Source: Streptomyces sp. NBC_01775 (GTDB lineage: Bacteria; Actinomycetota; Actinomycetes; Streptomycetales; Streptomycetaceae). Taken from it: a stretch of DNA of 64,000 nt. Below the pieces are notes generated by a model. The model was not told the DNA's origin. It made no database searches and saw nothing but the letters and a program-made list of their open reading frames with translations. The stretch lies in the NCBI RefSeq assembly GCF_035917675.1, contig NZ_CP109104.1:4092001-4156000 (forward strand), written 5' to 3'. Positions 56,789 to 64,000 of this stretch are shown here, piece by piece. Position numbers and translations under genes: made by a program. Position 1 is the first letter of the stretch. The number at the start of each line of letters is the position of its first letter.

Positions 56789-58021
56789 TCAGTCGGCGCC
56801 CTTGAGAGGAAGGGCGGCGTTGATGCGGAAACCACCGCCGGGGCGCGGGCCGGCCTCCAGCGCTCCCCCGACCATCCCGACGCGCTCGCGCATCCCGATC
56901 AGCCCGTGGCCGAGCCCGTCGGTGCCGCCGTCCTGGTACAGCTCCCGCTGCGCGCCCCGGCCGTCGTCCTCGGCGAGCACGGACAGCTCGTCGTCGCCGT
57001 AGCGCAGCAGTACCGAGGCCCCCACGTCGGGGCCGCCGTGCTTGCGGGTGTTGGTGAGCGCCTCCTGGACGATGCGGTACGCCGTCAGCTCGACGCTGCT
57101 GGGCAGCGAGCGCGGAGTGCCCTCGATCCGGAAATTCACGGTGAGGCCCGCACCGCGCACCTGCTCGACCAGGTCGGCGACCTGCTCGACGCCCGGCTGC
57201 GGGACGTACTCCCCGCCGTCCCGCTTGCCCCCGTCGCCGGTGCGCAGCACGCCCAGCAGGCGGCGCATCTCGGCGAGGGCCTGGCGGCCGGTGCCCGAGA
57301 TCGTCTCCAGGGCCATGCGGGCCTGGTCGGGTGCGGTGTCGAGCACATAGGCGGCGCCGTCGGCCTGGACGACCATCACGGACACGTTGTGCGCCACCAC
57401 GTCGTGCAGCTCCCTGGCGATGCGGGCGCGCTCGGCGGCGACGGCGACCTTGGCCTGTGCCTCGCGCTCCTTCTCCAGGCGGGTGGCGCGCTCTTCGAGC
57501 TGGGAGTAGTAGGCGCGGCGGGTGCGCAGCGAGTCTCCCAGCACCCAGGCCAGCACGAAGGCCAGCGTCATGAAGAGGGTGCCGAAGACCTGGCCGGTCA
57601 CTTCCACGTGCTCGTTGGGCCAGCGCGCCGTGTCGATGGCGGGGGCCAGCAGGGAGCCGGCCAGCGCGAAGCGCGAGGCCCAGCGGGTGTGGCGGGAGGC
57701 GACGGTGAAGATGATGACCAGGAAGGCCAGGTTCCCCGGGAACGGCTCGACGTCGGTGATCACCTGGGCGAGTCCGGCGCCGGTGGCCAGCAGCAGCATC
57801 TTCTCCGGAGCCCGCCGCCGCAGCGCCACCACGACGCACATCGTCAACGCGATGGGGATGGAGGCGATCTGCTCCTTGGGGCCGTAGGGCAGCCCCGAGG
57901 TCTCGTCGGGCGCGCTGATGCTGGCGATGATCCACACCGACGACAGCAACAGCAGGAACACAGCCCAGAGGCTGTCCACCCACGTAGGGTGCCTGCGGAT
58001 GAAGTCGTAGAGCCGGTTCAC
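56789..58021 (-). CDS. Sensor histidine kinase, NarL/DesK type
   Basis: A 410-aa membrane kinase. Four or five transmembrane helices fill about residues 15-155. A coiled linker (EERATRLEKEREAQAKVAVA) leads to HisKA_3 with the phospho-acceptor His near residue 206 (RELHDVVAHNVSVMVVQ), then an HATPase domain (about 300-400) with a G box near GHGLIGMRERV. The start is GTG 58021, with TACGCT 7 nt upstream (leaderless). It pairs with the response regulator just downstream. The stimulus is unknown. It is divergent from the methyltransferase gene. Confidence 0.92.
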   Translation of the reverse strand: MNRLYDFIRRHPTWVDSLWAVFLLLLSSVWIIASISAPDETSGLPYGPKEQIASIPIALTMCVVVALRRRAPEKMLLLATGAGLAQVITDVEPFPGNLAFLVIIFTVASRHTRWASRFALAGSLLAPAIDTARWPNEHVEVTGQVFGTLFMTLAFVLAWVLGDSLRTRRAYYSQLEERATRLEKEREAQAKVAVAAERARIARELHDVVAHNVSVMVVQADGAAYVLDTAPDQARMALETISGTGRQALAEMRRLLGVLRTGDGGKRDGGEYVPQPGVEQVADLVEQVRGAGLTVNFRIEGTPRSLPSSVELTAYRIVQEALTNTRKHGGPDVGASVLLRYGDDELSVLAEDDGRGAQRELYQDGGTDGLGHGLIGMRERVGMVGGALEAGPRPGGGFRINAALPLKGAD

Positions 58022-58136
58022 GTAACCCAGCGTATGCAGGCCGAGTACGTGCAGAGGTCAACCGGACGGCCGATCCGTAAGCCCCGCGCATACTCCGCAA
58101 GGTGGAGGAGCGGGGTCCGCACGTACGGTGAAGCCC

Positions 58137-59162
58137 ATGATCCCCGAGCTGCCGGGATGGCGTACGGCCACCGAAAGCGCCCTCTACGGGCCCCGTGGCT
58201 TCTACACGCACCAGGCCCCCGCCGCGCATTTCCGCACCTCCGTGCATGCCTCGCCGCTGTTCGCGCAGGCCGTCGCCGCCCTCCTGCTGAGGGTGGACAA
58301 GACCCTGGGGAAGCCCGCACGGCTGGACCTGACCGACGTGGGCGCCGGCCGGGGCGAGCTGCTGACCGGAGTACTGGCCGCGCTGCGGGCCCCCCACGGA
58401 CCGGCGGGCGGCGAGGCGGGCGCCGACGCGGCGGCGCGGCTGCGTCCGGTGGCCGTCGAACGCGGTCCCCGGCCCCCGCGGCTGGACGCCGGGATCGAGT
58501 GGCGGCCCGAGCCGCCGCGGCCCGGCACGCTGACCGGGCTGCTGTTCGCCAACGAGTGGCTGGACAACGTGCCCGTGGACGTCGCCGAGAACGACGCCGA
58601 GGGCCTCGCGCGGCTCGTACTGGTCGACGGGGCGGGGCGGGAGCGGCTGGGGCCCGAGGTGACGGGCGCGGACGCGGAGTGGCTGGCGCGCTGGTGGCCG
58701 CCCGCCGGCGCGGGTCCGGGTGCCCGCGCGGAGATCGGGCACCCGCGCGACGCGGCCTGGGCCGCCGCCGTCGGAGCGCTCGATGCCGGAGCGGCCGTCG
58801 CCGTCGACTACGGGCACACCCTCGATACCCGGCCACCCTTCGGGACGCTCACCGGATTCCGCGACGGCCAGGAGACCGCGCCCGTGCCGGACGGCTCGTG
58901 CGACCTCACCTCGCATGTGGCCCTGGACGCGGTCGCCGCCGCCTGTCCGGGCGAGCCCACGCTGCTGACGCAGCGCGCCGCGCTGCGGAGCCTGGGCCTG
59001 GACGGACGCCGCCCCGCGCTGTCCCTGGCGAGCGAGGACCCGGCGGCGTACGTACGGGCGCTCAGCGCGGCGGGCGAAGCCGCCGAACTGCTGGACCCCG
59101 CCGGACTGGGCGGCTTCAGCTGGCTGGTGTGCGAGCGGGGGTGCGCGACGGGGCTGGGGTGA
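58137..59162 (+). CDS. SAM-dependent methyltransferase, MidA-like
   Basis: A 341-aa protein of the MidA/NDUFAF7 type, which in mitochondria methylates an arginine of complex I; bacterial roles are less clear. The class I SAM motif [21 protein letters not shown] lies at about 62-82, [15 protein letters not shown] (about 136) is typical of the family, and [11 protein letters not shown] lies near 220. Somewhat shorter than many relatives. The start is ATG 58137, with TACGGT 7 nt upstream (leaderless). Possible links to the respiratory chain are family knowledge only. Confidence 0.82.
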   Translation: MIPELPGWRTATESALYGPRGFYTHQAPAAHFRTSVHASPLFAQAVAALLLRVDKTLGKPARLDLTDVGAGRGELLTGVLAALRAPHGPAGGEAGADAAARLRPVAVERGPRPPRLDAGIEWRPEPPRPGTLTGLLFANEWLDNVPVDVAENDAEGLARLVLVDGAGRERLGPEVTGADAEWLARWWPPAGAGPGARAEIGHPRDAAWAAAVGALDAGAAVAVDYGHTLDTRPPFGTLTGFRDGQETAPVPDGSCDLTSHVALDAVAAACPGEPTLLTQRAALRSLGLDGRRPALSLASEDPAAYVRALSAAGEAAELLDPAGLGGFSWLVCERGCATGLG

Positions 59163-59189
59163 GGGTGCCTGGGGGCAGGCTTCTACGCC

Positions 59190-59284
59190 CTCCATCCGGT
59201 CGCCCGGCTGAACGCGCTGGGCTTCACCCTTCATCCGGTCGGCCGGCTGAACACACCGGGATTCGCCTTCATCCGGTCGGCCCG
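59190..59284. repeat. 38-39 bp tandem repeat, about 2.4 copies
   Basis: Units with CATCCGGTCGGCCGGCTGAA start near 59193, 59232 and 59270 in the space between the methyltransferase and the flavoprotein gene. Each unit contains CGGCCGG, so hairpins can form. The rest of 59163-59407 holds only the ribosome-binding site of the next gene. Confidence 0.8.
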
Positions 59285-59407
59285 TTTCCCGGCCCTCCGC
59301 GCGGATGCCCGTGGGGCGTCGCGCTCTTATGCTCGCGGGAGGGCGTGGAGCGCCGTGCGGCCGGTCGCGGCCCGGCCGTCCGCCGACCTGATGAGGAGGC
59401 CGGGCAT

Positions 59408-60772
59408 ATGGCACGCGAGTGCGATGTCGTCGTCGTGGGGATGGGCCCCGGGGGCGAGGAGGTGGCCGGGAGGCTGGCCGAGGCGGGGCTGGACGTGGTC
59501 GGCGTCGAGGCGGAGCTGCTCGGCGGCGAGTGCCCGTACTGGGCGTGCGTGCCCAGCAAGATGATCGTGCGGGCCGGAAACCTGCTGGCCGAGGGGCGGC
59601 GGATCCCCGGCATGGCGGGCAAGTCCACCGTGGAGCCCGACTGGTCCCCCGTCGCCGCCCGGATCCGGGACGAGGCGACGACGGACTGGGACGACGCGGG
59701 CGCCGTCGAACGGTTCACCGGCAAGGGCGGCCATTTCGTGCGCGGGCGCGGGACGTTCACCGGCCCCGGGCAGGTCGAGGCGGGCGGCGAGACCTTCACC
59801 GCGCGGCGGGGCGTGGTCGTCTCCACCGGCAGCAGCCCGTCGGCACCGCCGGTCGACGGGCTGGACCAGGTGCCGTACTGGACCAACCGCGAGGCCGTCT
59901 CCGCCAAGGAGACCCCCGCCTCGCTGCTGGTGCTCGGCGGCGGCGCGGTAGGCGTCGAACTCGCCCAGGCGTACGCCCGGTTCGGCACGCGCGTGACGAT
60001 CGTCGAGGCATCCGAGCGCGTGCTGTCGATCGAGGAGCCGGAGAGCGGGGAGATGCTCACGCGGCTCCTCATCGAAGAGGGTCTGGAGGTGCGGACGAAG
60101 TCCCGCGCCGCCTCCGCACACCATGAGAACGGCGAGTTCACCCTCACGCTGGAGGACGGCGAGCGGCTGCGCGCCGAGAAGCTGCTCGTGGCGACCGGTC
60201 GCAGGCCCCGGCTGGCCTCCCTCGGGCTGGAGACCCTGGGCCTGGACCCGACGGCCCGTGCCCTGGAGGTGGACGCGCACATGCGCGCGGCGCCGGGGGT
60301 GTGGGCGGTGGGGGACGTGACGGCCAAGGGCGCCTTCACCCACGTCGCGATGTACCAGGCGGACGTCGCCGTGCGCTCCATCCTGGGCGAGGACGGGCCG
60401 GGCGCCGACTACCGCGCCGTTCCCCATGTGACCTTCACCGAGCCGGAGATCGGCTCGGTGGGCCTGACCGAGCGGGCGGCGCGCGAGCAGGGCCTGACCG
60501 TGCGCACCGGGCTGTCCCGTACGCCTTCCAGCACCCGAGGCTGGATCCACAAGGCGGGGAACGACGGGCTGATCAAGCTGGTCGAGGACGCGGAACGGGG
60601 CGTCCTGGTCGGCGCGACGGCGGCGGGGCCCATGGGCGGCGAGGTGCTGTACGGGCTCGCCGTGGCGGTGCGCGCCGCCGTTCCCGTGGCGACCCTGCGC
60701 GACATGATCTACGCCTACCCGACCTTCCACCGCGCCGTGCTCGACGCCCTCGCCGACCTCGGACAGCGCTGA
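59408..60772 (+). CDS. FAD-dependent pyridine nucleotide-disulfide oxidoreductase
   Basis: A 454-aa flavoprotein of the dihydrolipoamide dehydrogenase / mercuric reductase group. FAD motif VVVVGMGPGGEEVAGRLAEA (about 7-26), redox pair C-x4-C in GGECPYWACVPSK (about 39-51), NAD(P) motif LLVLGGGAVGVELAQAYARF (about 175-194), second FAD motif GVWAVGDVT (about 298), and the dimerisation domain with HVTFTEPEIGSVGLTE. The C-terminus reads YAYPTFHRAVLDAL, so the usual His-x4-Glu acid-base pair of lipoamide dehydrogenase is not conserved. There is no E2 or merR neighbour, so the substrate is unknown. The start is ATG 59408 with AGGAGG upstream. Confidence 0.88.
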   Translation: MARECDVVVVGMGPGGEEVAGRLAEAGLDVVGVEAELLGGECPYWACVPSKMIVRAGNLLAEGRRIPGMAGKSTVEPDWSPVAARIRDEATTDWDDAGAVERFTGKGGHFVRGRGTFTGPGQVEAGGETFTARRGVVVSTGSSPSAPPVDGLDQVPYWTNREAVSAKETPASLLVLGGGAVGVELAQAYARFGTRVTIVEASERVLSIEEPESGEMLTRLLIEEGLEVRTKSRAASAHHENGEFTLTLEDGERLRAEKLLVATGRRPRLASLGLETLGLDPTARALEVDAHMRAAPGVWAVGDVTAKGAFTHVAMYQADVAVRSILGEDGPGADYRAVPHVTFTEPEIGSVGLTERAAREQGLTVRTGLSRTPSSTRGWIHKAGNDGLIKLVEDAERGVLVGATAAGPMGGEVLYGLAVAVRAAVPVATLRDMIYAYPTFHRAVLDALADLGQR

Positions 60773-60821
60773 GCGCTGAGCGCTCCGCCGGCTGGACGGT
60801 CCGGACGCGGTACGCCGTCTG

Positions 60822-60905
60822 CGGGAGCTCCCCCTAGCTCTTCGAGCAGGGAGGTACCCCCAGGCTTGTCGCGCGGTTCCCCGCGCCCCTTCGGGGCGCT
60901 CCCGC
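60822..60905. repeat. Dispersed Streptomyces intergenic repeat with hairpins
   Basis: Between convergent genes lie GAGCTCCCCCTAGCTCTTCG / AGCAGGGAGGTACCCCCA and then a GCGCCCC-TTC-GGGGCGC hairpin (60883-60899) preceded by GCGCGGTTCCCC. Both elements look like copies of repeats that recur in Streptomyces intergenic DNA. They probably serve as terminators. Recognised from memory only. Confidence 0.5.
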
Positions 60906-61384
60906 TACGCCCCGCCGGGACCGGGACTGTCCGCCGGGGTCTCCGGGAGCGCCGGGAGCCGCACAGGCAGCCCCGCCGCGCGCCACGCCTGGAAGCCGCC
61001 GTCGAGGTCCGTGGCCCGGTGCAGGCCCAGGGAGCGCAGCGAGCGGGCCGCCAGGCTGGAGGCGTAGCCCTCGTTGCACACCACGACGACCGGCAGCCCG
61101 AGGCCCGTCGCCTCGGGCGCCCGGTGCGGGCACGAGGGGTCGAGCCGCCACTCCAGCTCGTTGCGCTCGACGATCAGCGCGCCGGGAATGGTGCCGTCCC
61201 TCTCGCGCAGCGCGGCGTAGCGGATGTCGACCAGCAGGGCGCCGGAGCGCTGGGCCTCGGCTGTCTGCTCGGGGTCCAGCCGCTCCAGCCCCGCGCGGGC
61301 CTCTTCCAGCAGCGCGTCGACCCGGCTGGTCCCAGCGCTCTGATGCTGGCCCCTGCCCCGCTCCTGGCCCCGGTCCTCCGTCAC
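60905..61384 (-). CDS. Rhodanese-like sulfurtransferase
   Basis: A 159-aa single-domain rhodanese. ALLVDIRYAALRERDGTIPG (about 49-68) is the CH2A-like part. The active-site Cys is in VVVVCNEGYASSLAARSLRS (about 102). GGFQAWRAAGLPV ends the domain. It carries sulfane sulfur as a Cys persulfide. Start: GTG 61384 overlaps the cysteine dioxygenase stop (GTGA) and has GGGGAG upstream; GTG 61390 is possible. It is coupled to cysteine dioxygenase, fitting a role in handling sulfur from cysteine. Confidence 0.9.
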   Translation of the reverse strand: MTEDRGQERGRGQHQSAGTSRVDALLEEARAGLERLDPEQTAEAQRSGALLVDIRYAALRERDGTIPGALIVERNELEWRLDPSCPHRAPEATGLGLPVVVVCNEGYASSLAARSLRSLGLHRATDLDGGFQAWRAAGLPVRLPALPETPADSPGPGGA

Positions 61385-61968
61385 TCCCACTCCCCGGGAC
61401 GCTCGACCTCTTCGAGCCGCAGCAGCGCGCCCGTCCGGCTGTAGCGGCGCATCAGCGGCAGCGGCGGGTAGTAGGCGTGCACCGAAACGGCGTGCTCATC
61501 CGGTGCGACGTTGAGGACCTCGTGCACATGGTGCGGCCCGAAGGCCCGGCCCCGTCCCTTGCCCAGGCGCCGCTCGCGGTCGACACCGTCGGCCAGCTCC
61601 AGCGTCTTCCACCCCTCGGTGGGCAGCCGCGCTGCCAGCGAGTGCTCGGTCAGCTCGCCGCCCGCCGTGGTGAAGGCGCCCCGGGAGCCGCCATGGTCGT
61701 GCCAGCCGGTGCCGGTGCCCGGCGGCCAGCCGATGAGCCACGCCTCGCTGCCGCCCGGCCCGTTGAGCCGCATCCAGGTGCGGCCCTCCGGATCGAGAGG
61801 CAGGGACGCGACGAGGGCCTCGTCGGCGGCGATACGGCGTACGAAATCGAACAGCTCGGCCTCTGAGGGACCCTGCCCCTGCGAGGGGGCTTCGGAGGGG
61901 TCGGAAGCGAGCGCGGGAGCAGACGCCGCGGAGGGACTCGCTGAAGGTGCGGGTGACACTGAAGACAC
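61381..61968 (-). CDS. Cysteine dioxygenase
   Basis: A 195-aa cupin enzyme with non-haem iron that oxidises cysteine to cysteine sulfinate. The first 35 residues are Ser/Pro/Ala-rich. Metal ligands: HDH in TGWHDHGGSRGAF (about 89-91) and a third His in AFGPHHVHEV (about 148). Conserved Tyr and Arg occur in VHAYYPPLPLMRRY. The start is GTG 61968. It is cotranscribed with the rhodanese gene. A Cys-containing leader peptide is encoded about 115 bp upstream, suggesting control by cysteine or Cys-tRNA level. Confidence 0.92.
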   Translation of the reverse strand: MSSVSPAPSASPSAASAPALASDPSEAPSQGQGPSEAELFDFVRRIAADEALVASLPLDPEGRTWMRLNGPGGSEAWLIGWPPGTGTGWHDHGGSRGAFTTAGGELTEHSLAARLPTEGWKTLELADGVDRERRLGKGRGRAFGPHHVHEVLNVAPDEHAVSVHAYYPPLPLMRRYSRTGALLRLEEVERPGEWE

Positions 61969-62084
61969 TGCCTGCCGTCCTGAGAACGTGATCGTGGACG
62001 CGCGCCGGTGTGTGGAAGGCCGGGGGCCCGGCCGGCTGCGCGCGAACCCCGCGCCGAGCGCGTGGGTTCAGGGGAAAGAAGCGA
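61969..62084 (-). promoter_or_regulatory. Leader RNA between the Cys leader peptide and cysteine dioxygenase
   Basis: About 116 nt lie between the leader-peptide stop and the cysteine dioxygenase start. The stretch is GC-rich with scope for alternative pairing, including GGCCCCCGGCC-type segments near 62020-62040. If the operon is controlled by attenuation, the switch should lie here. It was not folded. Confidence 0.4.
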
Positions 62085-62171
62085 TCAACGGGACGGCAGA
62101 CACACACAGCCCGCATAGCGGAGCAGGTCCAGGTGGACCCTCCGCCAGAAGTGGCCGTGTGTACTGGTCAT
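62085..62171 (-). CDS. Cys-containing leader peptide (28 aa) of the cysteine dioxygenase operon
   Basis: A 28-codon ORF from ATG 62171 to TGA at 62085. The core reads WRRVHLDLLRYAGCVCLPSR. This matches the pattern R-R-x-H-[ILV]-D-L-x-R-x-x-G...C of short actinobacterial leader peptides found ahead of sulfur and cysteine genes. The Cys codons (UGU GUG UGU) near the end could stall ribosomes when Cys-tRNA is short. It is too short for normal gene finding and lies directly upstream of cysteine dioxygenase and rhodanese. Confidence 0.8.
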   Translation of the reverse strand: MTSTHGHFWRRVHLDLLRYAGCVCLPSR

Positions 62172-62177
62172 CCGTGG

Positions 62178-62207
62178 AGTGCAGCACAGATCGCCGAACA
62201 GTGTCAA
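62178..62207 (-). promoter_or_regulatory. Promoter of the cysteine dioxygenase operon (TTGACA-18-TGCACT)
   Basis: On the minus strand a consensus -35 TTGACA (62202-62207) and an 18-nt spacer precede TGCACT (62178-62183). The -10 is weak, but its place fits a start site at or just before the leader-peptide ATG (62171). Confidence 0.5.
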
Positions 62208-62257
62208 CGCCTCCCTGCCCCTCCGCGGCCGGTCCTCAGCCGGTTTCGATCAGCTCC

Positions 62258-63418
62258 TCAGCTGCTCTCGATCGTCTCCAGCTCCACGTCCCCGCGTGCC
62301 ACTTCCCGCTCGTCCGCGTCCACCGAGCGCCGCAGTGCCTCGTGCAGCCGGGCCGGAGTGAGGACGCCGACGAATCTGTCGCCCTCGTCCAGGACGGCGA
62401 TCCACCCGGCGTCGTGCTGGAGCATCGTGCTGAACGCCTGCTTGAGCGAGGACCCCAGCGGAAGCCAGGCCTCCATGCGCCGCGCGTGGTCGCCGACGGT
62501 GCCGGAGCCGTCTGTGATCGCGCCGGCCGAGACCCAGCCGTGCAGCTCGTCCGCGTCATCCAGCACCACGGCCCAGCGGGCGTCGCTCGTCGCCATGCGC
62601 TCGGCGGCCTTGTCCAGCCGGTCGCTCAGGTGCACGGTCGGCGGCTCCACCAGGTCGCCCGGCTCGATCGGGGTGACGGACAGCCGCTTGAGGCCCCGGT
62701 CGGAGCCGACGAAGTCCGCCACGTACGAGGAGGCGGGCGCGCCCAGCACCTTCGCGGGCGGGCCGTACTGCTCGATGCGGCCCTCGCCGTAGACCGCGAT
62801 GCGGTCGCCGAGGCGTACCGCTTCCTCTATGTCGTGCGTGACGAAGAGCACGGTCTTGTGCAGCCTCGACTGGAGGCGCAGGAACTCGTTTTGAAGGTGC
62901 TCGCGCACCACCGGGTCGACCGCGCCGAAGGGCTCGTCCATCAGCAGCACCGGAGGGTCGGCCGCCAGGGCGCGCGCGACGCCGACGCGCTGCCGCTGGC
63001 CGCCGCTGAGCTGGTCGGGGTAGCGGTCGCCGAACACGGAGGGGTCCAGCCCGACCAGGTCGAGCAGCTCGCGGGCCCGCTCCCGGCGCCGCGCCTTCGG
63101 CCAGCCCAGCAGGTGCGGGACGGTCGCGGTGTTGTCGAGGACGGAGCGGTGCGGGAACAGGCCGGTCTGCTGGATGACGTAGCCCATCCGGCGGCGCAGC
63201 TCGACCGGCTCCGTGCCGGCGATGTCCTTGCCCTCGACGAGAATCCGGCCCTCGGTCGGCTCGGTGAGCCGGTTGACCATCTTCATGGTCGTCGTCTTGC
63301 CGCAGCCCGACGGGCCGACGAGCGTGACCAGCTCCCCCTCGGCCACCTCGAAGGAGAGTCCCTCGACCGCGATGGTCCCGTCGGGGTAGCGCTTGGTCAC
63401 GTTCTCGAAGCGAATCAT
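62258..63418 (-). CDS. Glycine betaine/osmoprotectant ABC transporter ATP-binding protein (OpuCA/ProV type)
   Basis: A 386-aa ATPase subunit for uptake of glycine betaine, choline or carnitine. Walker A GPSGCGKTTT (about 35-44), Q-loop GYVIQQTGLFPH, signature LSGGQRQR (about 135), Walker B VLLMDEPFGAVD (about 153-164) and switch VTHDIEEA. Two CBS domains (about 250-375) are typical for sensing ionic strength in this family. The start is ATG 63418. The divergent permease gene begins at 63636; direct repeats lie in the shared region between them. Confidence 0.92.
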   Translation of the reverse strand: MIRFENVTKRYPDGTIAVEGLSFEVAEGELVTLVGPSGCGKTTTMKMVNRLTEPTEGRILVEGKDIAGTEPVELRRRMGYVIQQTGLFPHRSVLDNTATVPHLLGWPKARRRERARELLDLVGLDPSVFGDRYPDQLSGGQRQRVGVARALAADPPVLLMDEPFGAVDPVVREHLQNEFLRLQSRLHKTVLFVTHDIEEAVRLGDRIAVYGEGRIEQYGPPAKVLGAPASSYVADFVGSDRGLKRLSVTPIEPGDLVEPPTVHLSDRLDKAAERMATSDARWAVVLDDADELHGWVSAGAITDGSGTVGDHARRMEAWLPLGSSLKQAFSTMLQHDAGWIAVLDEGDRFVGVLTPARLHEALRRSVDADEREVARGDVELETIESS

Positions 63419-63443
63419 GTCCCCATCCTCATACTCCGGGCCG

Positions 63444-63487
63444 CTCTCGCCGTACCGAATGCAGAACTCTCGTCGTACGGAATACAG
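63444..63487. promoter_or_regulatory. 23-bp-period direct repeat in the divergent osmoprotectant promoter region
   Basis: 63444-63464 and 63467-63487 match in 18 of 21 positions (CTCTCG.CGTAC.GAAT.CAG). They lie 26-69 bp upstream of the ATPase start and about 150 bp before the permease start. The spacing of two helical turns suggests a regulator binding twice on the same DNA face. Confidence 0.5.
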
Positions 63488-63635
63488 AAACAACAGAAAC
63501 ACAGCACACCGACAATCCTTTGCGCCGAGGATGAACAGTGTGTTGCCAAGGCACGGCATTGCGGACCGATTGTCAGTGCGCCGGGATAGGGTCGCCCGGA
63601 CCTGATCGAGGACCCGCGCTAGGGAGGTGACCGGC

Positions 63636-64000
63636 GTGAGCAGCACTGCGGCGGGCGGCCCGGGAGGCTGCCTCGCGGCGAACGACTGGCTGTGCGGTGA
63701 GTATCTCCGAACCCGTCAGAGCGAGTTGGTCGACGCCACCGTCGAGCACATCTGGATCACGGCGTCCTCGGTGGTGATCGCACTGCTGATCGCGCTGCCG
63801 CTGGCCGTCGCGGCGCGGCGCTGGCGCGCGGCCAGGGGCCCCGCGCTGGGGGTGACGACGGTGCTCTACACCATTCCGTCGCTGGCGATGTTCGCGCTGC
63901 TGCTGCCGTTCTTCGGCCTGTCCGCCGCCGTGGTGGTGACGGGCCTGGTGCTGTATTCGCTGACGGTGCTGGTGCGCAACATCCTGGCGGGCCTGGACTC
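63636..64000 (+). CDS. Glycine betaine/osmoprotectant ABC transporter permease (OpuCB type), 5' part
   Basis: Partial: the frame is open to the window end (about 121 codons seen). The start is GTG 63636 with a strong AGGGAGGTGA upstream. After NDWLCGEYLRTRQSELVDAT there are transmembrane segments (HIWITASSVVIALLIALPLA; VLYTIPSLAMFALLLPFFGL; VVVTGLVLYSLTVLVRNILA). PSLAMFALLLP and LVRNILAGL are hallmarks of OpuC-type permeases. It is divergent from the ATPase gene. A substrate-binding protein gene is expected beyond the window. Confidence 0.88.
   Translation, partial: MSSTAAGGPGGCLAANDWLCGEYLRTRQSELVDATVEHIWITASSVVIALLIALPLAVAARRWRAARGPALGVTTVLYTIPSLAMFALLLPFFGLSAAVVVTGLVLYSLTVLVRNILAGLD

Noticed and set aside
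56906..60772. Apparent 1288-aa protein on the plus strand
   Set aside because: Only the last 454 codons (from ATG 59408) are a gene. The earlier part is antisense to the histidine kinase and an off-frame reading of the methyltransferase gene.

Overview
The window is high-GC actinobacterial DNA, almost certainly a Streptomyces chromosome. The rRNA operon has a Streptomyces-type leader and no tRNA in its spacer. The gene order ilvD / ppx / radA-disA-mutY / clpC-lsr2 / coaX-nadC-nadB-panC is that of the conserved core. Many genes start with GTG, and many have a -10 box only 6-7 nt before the start codon (leaderless starts). No insertion sequence, prophage, CRISPR array or tRNA was found.

Layout. 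1-3.9 kb: minus-strand rrn operon (partial 23S, 16S, leader with several promoters). 3.9-14.0 kb: sensor kinase, DedA protein, proC, an ABC-2 exporter pair, a SulP transporter, an MMPL transporter, and a regulator coupled to a small membrane protein. 14.1-14.8 kb: a scar of a divergent LysR/NmrA pair that has lost both 5' halves. 15-31 kb: membrane protein, ilvD, TetR, sugar-phosphate isomerase-like protein, Ppx/GppA phosphatase, Cys-cluster protein, a sigma-like/anti-sigma-like/BACON membrane protein, radA, disA (c-di-AMP synthase), a secreted-type protein, mutY, and a DHA2 drug exporter with a divergent TetR regulator. 31.3-32.0 kb: M23 peptidase.

32.4-42.8 kb is the most unusual region. 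It holds three large paralogous NACHT (STAND) NTPases on the plus strand. An XRE-type regulator and a small Cys/Lys-Ala-rich protein lie between the first and second. All three NTPases share a helical N-terminal region, a NACHT core and a helical C-terminal region. Only the second carries a long leucine-rich-repeat tail, which makes it an NLR-like protein. Palindromes flanking the XRE gene share the sequence GGGTACTT and are candidate operators. By analogy with bacterial NACHT proteins this could be an anti-phage or self-surveillance locus, but that is inference.

42.9-49.5 kb: clpC (with a candidate sigma-R promoter and ClgR box upstream), lsr2, an N-acetylglutamate synthase-like GNAT, a BlaI-type regulator, a 56-aa membrane protein and a hypothetical gene. 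48.7-54.2 kb: a minus-strand operon (Rossmann/DUF2520, panC, nadB, nadC, coaX) whose genes all overlap by 1-4 nt and which serves CoA and NAD synthesis. 54.3-64 kb: a small conserved gene divergent from an ArsR/DUF5937 regulator with twin operators, a two-component system, a MidA-like methyltransferase, a flavoprotein disulfide reductase, and a cysteine dioxygenase-rhodanese operon preceded by a Cys-containing leader peptide. The window ends in a divergent glycine betaine/osmoprotectant ABC locus whose permease runs off the end.
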